From: Pseudovibrio exalbescens DSM 16456
GTDB taxonomy: Bacteria; Pseudomonadota; Alphaproteobacteria; Rhizobiales; Stappiaceae
Reading direction: 5' to 3'
NCBI RefSeq assembly: GCF_000422785.1
Contig: NZ_KE383918.1
Coordinates: forward strand, 155,748 to 219,747
Length of the DNA: 64,000 nt
Shown: in pieces, positions 1 through 6,912 of the stretch
Layout of the letters: every line of letters starts with the position of its first letter
How positions within the stretch are numbered: position 1 is the first letter of the stretch
Position numbers and translations under genes: made by a program
Notes under the pieces: generated by a model
Databases searched by the model: none
What the model was told of the DNA's origin: nothing
What the model saw: the letters and a program-made list of their open reading frames with translations, nothing else

Positions 1-653
1 GGTGTGAACGTGATCGTTTCCTGAGACTCGCCTGAGATATAATCAATCAATGCTTGTCCGGGTTGGCTCAGGACACTGAGCAATCCGATCGTTGCCACCA
101 CCAGAACGCTAAGGCCAATAGCGAGCATGGTTCGCTGGCGATGGAGGCGCTGCTGTTTGCGCAGAAGGTATTCAATGCCGTCGCCGCTGCGCCCCTGCTT
201 GCCTCTGGAGGAAGAGTCTCTGGAGCTGCTTCCCCCGAGTTCATCTGAGACAAATCGGCGTATAAACTTTGGTTCATATGTGCCGACAGGCATGACGATC
301 TGTAGAGGGTCATCCTCACCACTGCCGTTGTAGTATTCTTCCAACCGCTTCCGTAGCCGCGATGCCTCTACACGTACGATCGGATCATTTGTCGGGTTGA
401 ATGAGGAGGGACGACCCAAAGCCGTGGTCGCTATGGTATAGCCCTTGATCAGATGGGCTTCTCCATTGAGTTTGGCTTCAACGATAAACCTGAGAAATTG
501 TCGGAGCTGGCTGACGGAGTTGAACTCAGCACTGCCAAGAATGCGCTCAAGCGCCGCTTGCACCTCCTGTTCCGAGATCTCGGCAGGAGCATCGGCAAGT
601 GCATTCTTCTGCGTCACCTCGTCAATGTCCGCAGTACTGTTGCTTTGGTTCAT
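1..653 (-). CDS. Membrane protein with conserved N-terminal signature domain (partial, C-terminus off window)
   Basis: The reading frame is open from an ATG at 653 to the window edge, giving at least 217 residues. Residues about 28-125 carry a pattern found at the N-terminus of many alphaproteobacterial proteins annotated as adenylate cyclase-like, FlgO-like or TPR proteins: LRQFLRFIVEAKLNG, then a GYTIATTALGR stretch, FNPTNDPIVRVEASRLRKRL, YY, and a VGTYEPKF end. A Ser/Arg-rich linker follows, then one membrane helix at about residues 176-196 (LAIGLSVLVVATIGLLSVL). The part beyond the membrane, which would decide the function, lies outside the window. The layout suggests a cytoplasmic, possibly DNA-binding or regulatory, head anchored in the inner membrane as in CadC-type regulators; that role is inference. 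Confidence 0.75.
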   Translation of the reverse strand, partial: MNQSNSTADIDEVTQKNALADAPAEISEQEVQAALERILGSAEFNSVSQLRQFLRFIVEAKLNGEAHLIKGYTIATTALGRPSSFNPTNDPIVRVEASRLRKRLEEYYNGSGEDDPLQIVMPVGTYEPKFIRRFVSDELGGSSSRDSSSRGKQGRSGDGIEYLLRKQQRLHRQRTMLAIGLSVLVVATIGLLSVLSQPGQALIDYISGESQETITFT

Positions 654-970
654 CCACACAGCCTGTTGTCTTTATTTTGCTGTAGCGATGTATGCGCGAT
701 GAGACGCACGGTCACAATAGGTGCACACTACAATTCTTATGTTGAGTTCATACAGTAAATTAAGATTTCCGTAAAACTACGGAAAATTCATGATCGGCAG
801 ACCACGAAGTTTCCACTGTTTCTCTTATTTTCGTTAAGTTTTCCGAGGTTGCGGGGGACAACATGGGTTTTCCCCCCAATTAACTGGTAGGGGAATCGAA
901 CCAGCCTATCAAATGCTGCAAAATCCCGCAGTATTGGGCACGATTCGGCGCAGGGTATTAAGATTATCGA
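654..970. other. Divergent intergenic region
   Basis: Non-coding stretch between the divergently transcribed left-edge membrane protein and the EAL protein. It is AT-rich near 700-790 and must hold both promoters. The only structure I can support is the dyad at 766-785. No convincing sigma-70 boxes or tRNA were found. Confidence 0.5.
766..785. promoter_or_regulatory. Perfect 8-bp dyad, operator-like
   Basis: TTTCCGTA at 766-773 and TACGGAAA at 778-785 are exact inverted repeats separated by AAAC. There is no following T-run in either direction, so an operator for a dimeric regulator is more likely than a terminator. It lies about 112 bp from the start of the leftward gene and 185 bp from the start of the rightward gene. 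Confidence 0.4.
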
Positions 971-2407
971 ATGAGCAGGGCAGCGACACTTTTTATCTTC
1001 GCATGTATGACGATTGTAGCCATTTCCTGCGGTCTGGTCATGATGGTGCAGTTTCAGCGGCCTTTCGGCGAAGCGGCGTCCGTTGCGTTGGCGTTGATGT
1101 GTACCATGATGGTCATCCATTTGGTCATGACGCGAACCCAGGAAAAGAGTGAATTTTCTGAAAGTGTCGAGCGTCTCGAGGACCGTTTGTCAGAGATTGA
1201 TGACGACGTGGTCAACCTTGAAGGACGCATGAGCGGCATGGAAACAAACTTGCCACAACGCACGCGGCAAGAGATTGACCCTGTCTTTGCGGAAGTTGAA
1301 GTGATTGGATCGCTGGTCAAGCAAATGGCAGAGGCGATGGCAGACATGGAGACGCGGCTTGATGACCAGTCGGCCAAGACCATCGCTTTGACCCATTCGG
1401 TCAACGCCCAGCAAGCTTTGCCCTCGAGCCAAGGTCAGATACCGGCATCCAATCAGGCAGCGGTGGGATATACGCCGGATCACAATCCATCCGATGCAAT
1501 GGGAACTATGCGGCACCCCCACGCATCACATAACGTAACTAGTCCTGAGCCTGAAGTCACAACCCAACCACAAGCGGCGCCACGCCGACCTGATCCGCGT
1601 ATGCCGCGCCCGGACGCTGCATTGGCGGCTGAAATCAGTGCTGCACTGGATGCGGGCAGGGTGGATTTGTATCTGCAGCCGATCGTTACCCTGCCGCAGC
1701 GCCGCGTACGCTACTATGAGGCCCTCAGCCGGTTGCGCCGGTTGGATGGTGAGACACTGGAGCCAGTGGAATTCATTGCAGAGGCCGAGCGCACAGGGCA
1801 GATGCCGGCCATTGACAACCTTTTGTTGTTCCGTTCGTTGCAGATCCTCAAGCGCCTGTCCTCCCGAAATAGGGAAGCGGGCTTGTTCTGCAACCTTTCC
1901 CCTTCAACGCTGGTGGACGAGGATTTCTTTCCCGGATTTCTGGAATTCGTGCGTGCCAACGAAACCTATGCGGATCTGCTGATTTTCGAGTTCACCCAAG
2001 CACATGTGGCCGCCATGGGGTTGCTGGAACATGAAAGCCTTGCTGCCCTGGCAGATTTGGGGTTCCGGTTCTCCGTGGATCAAATCACGGATTTGCGCAT
2101 GGACTTCCGGGGACTTGCTGACAAGGGGTTCCGTTTTGCCAAGCTGAACGCCGCACGTTTGCTGCAGCAGGATGAGACGCTTGCTCACGGAAATATCCAT
2201 CCCGCGGATTTCGGAAGCCTACTCCAGCGATATGGTATTGAGCTGATTTCGGATCACGTTGAAGCGGAAACACAGGTGACCGAGCTTCTTGATCTGGATA
2301 TTCGCTGCGCTCAGGGCTATCTGTTCTCGCCGCCGCGGCCAGTAAGAGCTGACATTCTGCAAGGCGCACCTAATCCGCGGCCCATCAAACGTGCTCAGGC
2401 CGGATAA
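971..2407 (+). CDS. Membrane-anchored EAL-domain protein, catalytic site degenerate
   Basis: The 478-residue protein has two N-terminal membrane helices (about 5-25 and 33-52), an acidic coiled coil (about 57-105), a Pro/Ala-rich linker, and an EAL (c-di-GMP phosphodiesterase family) domain from about 218 to 460. The E-A-L motif is kept (YYEALSRLRR), as are CNLSPSTL, a Glu in FEFTQAHV, and the late QGYLF. The central metal site is not: canonical DDFGTGYSS reads DQITDLRMD, and the KID motif reads KLN. In this family the second Asp of DD is needed for metal and activity, so I infer a non-hydrolytic c-di-GMP binder or adaptor rather than an enzyme. It is monocistronic, and the ribosome site ahead of the ATG is weak. 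Confidence 0.85.
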   Translation: MSRAATLFIFACMTIVAISCGLVMMVQFQRPFGEAASVALALMCTMMVIHLVMTRTQEKSEFSESVERLEDRLSEIDDDVVNLEGRMSGMETNLPQRTRQEIDPVFAEVEVIGSLVKQMAEAMADMETRLDDQSAKTIALTHSVNAQQALPSSQGQIPASNQAAVGYTPDHNPSDAMGTMRHPHASHNVTSPEPEVTTQPQAAPRRPDPRMPRPDAALAAEISAALDAGRVDLYLQPIVTLPQRRVRYYEALSRLRRLDGETLEPVEFIAEAERTGQMPAIDNLLLFRSLQILKRLSSRNREAGLFCNLSPSTLVDEDFFPGFLEFVRANETYADLLIFEFTQAHVAAMGLLEHESLAALADLGFRFSVDQITDLRMDFRGLADKGFRFAKLNAARLLQQDETLAHGNIHPADFGSLLQRYGIELISDHVEAETQVTELLDLDIRCAQGYLFSPPRPVRADILQGAPNPRPIKRAQAG

Positions 2408-2462
2408 TCTGGGAAGATTACCCGGCCCGTAGTTTTCATCATCTTGCTGAGATTTGAGAGGC

Positions 2463-3827
2463 CTACTGTATTGGGTCCGTCTGCTCGGCGCCAAACGGTC
2501 CCACAGTGATCACAGAGGGTTCAACGCCCGACAGTAGATTTTGTGCCGCAGCCTTCACCCCCTCCAATGTCACATTCTCAATCAGATCATTGCGTTCGTT
2601 GATGTAATCAATGCCCAGATTCGCGTTCTGAATGCCCACCAACTGGTTGGCAATGGAACTGGAGCTATCGAAACTCAGCGCGTATGAGCCGGTCAGGTAT
2701 GCTTTGGCTTCCTGCAGCTCTTTCGGGCTGGGACCTTCTTTTGTAAGCCGTTTGATCTGATCAGTGATGATCTCAACCGCTTCGGGTGCCTTTTCGCCTG
2801 CGGTTCCCGTATAGCCCATCCAGAGCGCTGTGTGATCTCGTGGTACAAGATACGAGCCTACGGAGTACGCCAAGCCGCGCTCTTCCCGCACTTCGTTGTA
2901 AAGCCAGGAGGAGAACGTGCCGCCGCCAAGAATGTGGTTGGCTACGAATGCCTCCATAAACTGAGGATCATCCCGCTTCAAACCGGGCATGGCGAACTGA
3001 ATCGAAGTTTGCGGTGTGTCGAAAGGCAGGTGCTTGACGACGCCCGTGGCAGGTTCAACCTCCTCAATTTGGGTCAGGCTGCCTGCTTCTGGCAACTCAC
3101 CAAACACCTTGTCGAGGAGAGGGGATAGGTCCTCAGCGCTGATGGCCCCGACAACACCGATCTTCAACCCATCGCGAGCGAAAATCTTTGTGTGCTGTGC
3201 TTCCAGGTCCGCGCTGGTCAGGTTTGAAACGCTCTCAACCGTGCCAGAGCGCGGCCAGCCATAGGGGTGTTCCGGAAACAGCTCCTTCGTGAAAGCCAGA
3301 GCCGCAACGGAATCCGGCCGTTTGAGCGCGCGCTCAATACCGGCTATGGTTTTGGCTTTCATGCGTTCCAATGGTTGAGCGTCAAAACGCGGATCTGTGA
3401 GTGCCAACTTCAAAAGGTCGGTGGTTTCGTCCTTGTTGGCGCTCAGCGTCTTGAAGGAGCCGTAGAAATTATCTCGACCTGCACTAAAGGAAAGGCTCAT
3501 CGTCAAGTCTTCCAGCTTTTGCTGAAAGGCTTGTGAATCAAGCTCGCCCGCTCCCTCATCCAGCATGATGCTCAACAGCGAAGTGACGCCGAGCTTGTCA
3601 GCCGGGTCTTGGGTTGTGCCACCCTCAAATGAGAACTCCATGGCCACGATCGGTACTGTATAGTCTTCAACCAACCATGCCTCGATGCCACCGGGACTTT
3701 CGACGCGCTGGATTTCAATGGCACTGGCTGGCGTAATGGAGAGGCCGCACAAGGCGAGACCGCCGACGACGAAGCCCATCACCTTCCGGTTCAGAGATGG
3801 CCATTTTGATGCAACTTGAATGTACAT
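2463..3827 (-). CDS. M16 family peptidase-like protein, non-catalytic partner
   Basis: 454 residues with an N-terminal signal peptide ending about ITPASA, followed by the two-lobed insulinase-type fold (GGGTFSSWLYNEVREERGLAYSVGS is the typical second-lobe R/Y signature, here quoted only as GTFSSWLYNEVREERG). The zinc motif HxxEH is absent: the equivalent segment reads SLLSIMLDEGAGELD. M16B proteins often work as a pair of one active and one inactive subunit, and the gene just upstream encodes the active type, 12 bp away in the same operon. I infer an exported heterodimeric zinc protease. A GGAG lies 5 bp before the ATG. Confidence 0.88.
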   Translation of the reverse strand: MYIQVASKWPSLNRKVMGFVVGGLALCGLSITPASAIEIQRVESPGGIEAWLVEDYTVPIVAMEFSFEGGTTQDPADKLGVTSLLSIMLDEGAGELDSQAFQQKLEDLTMSLSFSAGRDNFYGSFKTLSANKDETTDLLKLALTDPRFDAQPLERMKAKTIAGIERALKRPDSVAALAFTKELFPEHPYGWPRSGTVESVSNLTSADLEAQHTKIFARDGLKIGVVGAISAEDLSPLLDKVFGELPEAGSLTQIEEVEPATGVVKHLPFDTPQTSIQFAMPGLKRDDPQFMEAFVANHILGGGTFSSWLYNEVREERGLAYSVGSYLVPRDHTALWMGYTGTAGEKAPEAVEIITDQIKRLTKEGPSPKELQEAKAYLTGSYALSFDSSSSIANQLVGIQNANLGIDYINERNDLIENVTLEGVKAAAQNLLSGVEPSVITVGPFGAEQTDPIQ

Positions 3828-3839
3828 GGGATCTCCGGA

Positions 3840-5255
3840 CTATTGAGTTACAGGGGTGGCTGCGGCGGTTTGTTCAGCCGGTAGCAAATAGGACTTCACT
3901 GAGGAGCCGTCGAGGTACTTAGCGGCAACGCGCTGCACGTCCTCGGGCGTAACCGCAGCAATCAACTGGGGCCAGCTTTGCACCTGTTCCACCGTGGACC
4001 CTGTTGTCAGTGCACTTCCAAAGATCCGCGCCATGGTGCTTTGGTCATCTTGAGCATAGATGGTGGACGCGAGCATGGACCGCTGGCTGCGAGCCACTTC
4101 ATCGGCACTGACGCCGTTGGTTATGACATCCTGAACGATACGTTGGATTTCATCTTCCAGCTTATTCAGGTTCTGAGGCTCCTTCGGAACGCCGTAGATC
4201 TTGAACTCTCCCGAATCCAGAGCCGTAGAGCGGTACCAGCTGCCAACCTCGGTTGCCAATTGGTCCTGCACGGCAAGTTGCTTGTAAAGACGGCTGTTGG
4301 TGCCACCGCCGAGTACATCGGCCAGCACGTCCAGAGCTGCCGCATCCCCGTCCGTATCCGTATTGTAGCTGGGGACCAGCCAGCCTTGCTGCAGGGTGGG
4401 CTGTGCGACCTGTGGATCGCTGAGTGTCACCTTCTGAATGCCGGGAAGGGATTGAGCTTGGGACCGGATCCGTTCACCGGGCTCGGCTCGGCGTTCAACC
4501 TGACCATACGTGCGCTCAGCCAACTCCATCACGTGATCAGGTGTCACGTCACCTGCCACAACCAATACTGCGTTGTTGGGCGTGTAGTATCGATTGTAGA
4601 AGCCGATGGCATCATCCTTGTCCAATTGCCGGATTTCATTTTCCCATCCGATTACCGGTATCCCATAGGGATGATTGGGAAACATCATGTGATCAACGGT
4701 TTCGGACAGACGAGCCCCCGGATTGCGATCAACCCGTTGGGCGCGCTCTTGAAGAACCACGTCGCGCTCCGGGATGATCTGCGCATCCGTAAGCACCAGG
4801 TTTTCCATACGGTCCGCCTCAAACGACATCATGGTTTCCAGGTGCTCTTTCGCCACTTGCTGGAAGTAGGCGGTGTAATCTTGAGAAGTAAAGGCATTCT
4901 CACGGCCACCGACAGATGAAACCATGGCTGAGAACTCACCCTCAGGGTGATTTGTTGTGCCCTTGAACATCAAATGCTCGAGGAAGTGGGCGATGCCGGA
5001 TTGCCCCGCAGGCTCATCTGCTGCGCCCACTTTGTACCAAACCATATGGGTCACCACGGGCGCACGGTGATCAGGGATCACAACAACCTTCAGCCCATTT
5101 TCCAGCTCGCCTTCAAAAACCTCACCACCGATGCGAATGTCGCTCATGGCGCTCGCATCCAACAGCTGAACGGGCTCTGCCGACGCCGGCATGGCTAATC
5201 CAAATGACAGGATGAGGAGGGCAGCGGCTCTTTTCACTTTTGATATGCCAACCAC
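3840..5255 (-). CDS. M16 family zinc peptidase, catalytic subunit (exported)
   Basis: Signal peptide (AAALLILSFGLAMPASA) followed by an M16 catalytic domain with the inverted zinc motif HFLEH in SGIAHFLEHLMFKGT at about residue 90, and the downstream Glu helix (NAFTSQDYTAYF). A GTG at 5255 is preferred because AAGGAG at 5263-5268 sits 7 bp upstream; the TTG two codons earlier would overlap this site. It would degrade peptides in the periplasm together with the non-catalytic partner encoded next. The pair starts downstream of the terminator at 5383-5413, so it should have its own promoter in 5256-5382. Confidence 0.9.
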   Translation of the reverse strand: MVGISKVKRAAALLILSFGLAMPASAEPVQLLDASAMSDIRIGGEVFEGELENGLKVVVIPDHRAPVVTHMVWYKVGAADEPAGQSGIAHFLEHLMFKGTTNHPEGEFSAMVSSVGGRENAFTSQDYTAYFQQVAKEHLETMMSFEADRMENLVLTDAQIIPERDVVLQERAQRVDRNPGARLSETVDHMMFPNHPYGIPVIGWENEIRQLDKDDAIGFYNRYYTPNNAVLVVAGDVTPDHVMELAERTYGQVERRAEPGERIRSQAQSLPGIQKVTLSDPQVAQPTLQQGWLVPSYNTDTDGDAAALDVLADVLGGGTNSRLYKQLAVQDQLATEVGSWYRSTALDSGEFKIYGVPKEPQNLNKLEDEIQRIVQDVITNGVSADEVARSQRSMLASTIYAQDDQSTMARIFGSALTTGSTVEQVQSWPQLIAAVTPEDVQRVAAKYLDGSSVKSYLLPAEQTAAATPVTQ

Positions 5256-5382
5256 AAACAATCTCCTTCAATGTTGCTGCAAACTCAGTGCATGCCATGG
5301 ATATAAGGTGAAACGCAGGCCACGGCCCGTGAATTTTTCGTAATCTAGGAGGCGACCGCTTTCAAAATGGTGAGAACGGAAC

Positions 5383-5413
5383 AAAAAAGGGCGCTGAGTT
5401 ACCCCCAGCGCCC
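5383..5413 (-). terminator. Rho-independent terminator of the ileS-lspA-lipoprotein transcript
   Basis: Read on the minus strand, GGGCGCTG and CAGCGCCC form a perfect 8-bp stem around a 9-nt loop and are followed by six T. It lies 37 bp past the stop of the lipoprotein gene and separates that transcript from the M16 pair. Confidence 0.88.
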
Positions 5414-5449
5414 GAAACTTTGTGAAAACCTCTCAAGGGTATGAGCTGG

Positions 5450-6190
5450 TTAGTCGTACTGGCTCATATCAATCGGCTTGCCGGCCTCAATGGCTTCCTG
5501 CTCCCGGCGGGCACGGATTTCATCGCCCTTGTTCACCTCGGGGGCTTTGACTTCAAAACCTGCAACCGGCGTGCTGTAGGTCAGCGGCGGTTCGGTCAGG
5601 TATCGACGTTGCGGCTTGCATTGCTCAGGGTTCTTGATGCAGAAGTCAGTCGTCTCTGCCACTTTCTCACCCTTTGCAGCCCGGTACCGTGCTTGCAGCT
5701 CTTTGAGTTCATCGGGTGACAAGCGGTCTCCATCCAATAGCTCGCGTTCCCGGCGCTCCGCCTCATAGTCGCGTTCGCGGCGTTCACGCCGTTCGCCATA
5801 TTGCTCGCGCAGCGCCCGGTGGCCTTCGAGTTGTTCCGCGGTCAGGCGGTCACCCGGCTCGACTTTGTAAAACTCGCGCAGTTTGGCGATTTCGGCTGCG
5901 CGCCGATCTTCCGGCCAGTTTTCAGCCTTGGCCGTCAAGTCGCCTTCCTCCGGATTTGGAAGTTTTTCGACATCAGGCGGCATCACCAAAGATCCGCGCT
6001 CTGTATATTCTATGGGCTCCACACTGCCGCTCGTGCCAATGAGCAGCCGTTGAACCGCGCCGCTCAATCCTGCCTCTGGATCTTCGGTGCCGTCGCTGAA
6101 ATTGTCAGCGCTCATGCAGCCAGCCAGTCCCAGCCCGATGGCGCACAGAACAGAGGTTCGCAAGATAAATTTCGTGGTTCGGTTCTGCAC
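5450..6190 (-). CDS. Putative lipoprotein of unknown function, charged repeat-like body
   Basis: I chose the GTG at 6190 (246 residues) over the ATG at 6232 because AAGGA lies about 9 bp before it and it gives a classic lipoprotein signal: basic N-terminus, hydrophobic stretch, and lipobox LGLAGC at about residue 25. The mature protein has a LVMPPDVEKLPNP segment and long runs rich in Arg and Glu (GERRERRERDYEAERRE), with a TAEQLEGHRALREQYG / SPDELKELQARYRAAKG similarity hinting at two related helical units. I do not recognise the family; the VMPPD segment is loosely like BamF/DUF3035 lipoproteins, but weakly. It lies just downstream of lspA, the peptidase that would process it. Confidence 0.72.
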   Translation of the reverse strand: MQNRTTKFILRTSVLCAIGLGLAGCMSADNFSDGTEDPEAGLSGAVQRLLIGTSGSVEPIEYTERGSLVMPPDVEKLPNPEEGDLTAKAENWPEDRRAAEIAKLREFYKVEPGDRLTAEQLEGHRALREQYGERRERRERDYEAERRERELLDGDRLSPDELKELQARYRAAKGEKVAETTDFCIKNPEQCKPQRRYLTEPPLTYSTPVAGFEVKAPEVNKGDEIRARREQEAIEAGKPIDMSQYD

Positions 6191-6369
6191 TTTAAAAATC
6201 CTTGATTGCAGCAACAGGGCCCATCTGCTCATGCACGCCAGCTCCCAAGCGTGCGATCAGCGTGACAAAAGGCATGCACCATCCACTTGCATGACGTCAA
6301 GCTTAGACTGAGTAAAAGCGCTTGCCTGTTTGCCCCTACCGTTCATTTATAGCAGCTTTTGCGGCAGCA

Positions 6370-6891
6370 TTAGGGCCCGTCTTTTCTAGAGTTCCCAGAA
6401 AAAAAGCTGTCGTAAATCAGACCAATGGCACCCATCACGATGAACACATCGGCCAAGTTGAATACATACCACGAAAAGTTGCCGACGTGGAAATGCACAT
6501 AATCCACCACCTTTCCATAGTAGACCCGGTCAATGCCATTTCCCAAAGCACCGGCAAGGATCAATCCCAAACAGATGGACAGCAGCCTGTCCTTGGTGCG
6601 CACGCCCCAAATCCAGATGAAAACGGAGGCTGCAATCGTAAACAACGCCAGCGCCCACCGCCCGAACGGCGAGTCCATCTGGAACAGGCCATAAGAAACG
6701 CCGCGATTCCAGACAAGGATAATGTCAATGAAGGGGAGAAGGTGAATGGGTGGGTTTTCCGCCATACGGTAAATGTGCACCACCCAGATTTTGGCGGCCT
6801 GATCAAGGATCAGGCCGACACTGGCGAGCCAAGCGATTAAGGAGCTGTAGCGCCCCCAGAAAAACCGTTGTGTCAGGGTTCCATCCCTCAA
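6370..6891 (-). CDS. lspA: Lipoprotein signal peptidase (signal peptidase II)
   Basis: 173 residues with four membrane helices. The two catalytic aspartates are in the conserved blocks NGIDRVYYGKVVDYVHFH and VFNLADVFIVMGA, and the family VWNRGVSYGLF block is present. It cleaves the signal peptide of diacylglyceryl-prolipoproteins in the inner membrane. The gene follows ileS by 21 bp, the classical ileS-lspA pairing. The start is uncertain: the TTG at 6891 has no clear ribosome site and no in-frame ATG precedes the first helix, so translational coupling to ileS is likely. Confidence 0.95.
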   Translation of the reverse strand: MRDGTLTQRFFWGRYSSLIAWLASVGLILDQAAKIWVVHIYRMAENPPIHLLPFIDIILVWNRGVSYGLFQMDSPFGRWALALFTIAASVFIWIWGVRTKDRLLSICLGLILAGALGNGIDRVYYGKVVDYVHFHVGNFSWYVFNLADVFIVMGAIGLIYDSFFSGNSRKDGP

Positions 6892-6912
6892 GGCTTGAAG
6901 GAATGACGCGGC

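Noticed and set aside
868-910. tRNA-like T-arm sequence (GGTTCGATTCCCC on the minus strand)
   Set aside because: The flanking bases do not make a 5-bp T-stem, and no D-arm, anticodon stem or acceptor pairing could be drawn around it.
3978-4919. 313-codon plus-strand frame opposite the catalytic M16 gene
   Set aside because: Covered by a strongly supported peptidase on the other strand; no family resemblance.
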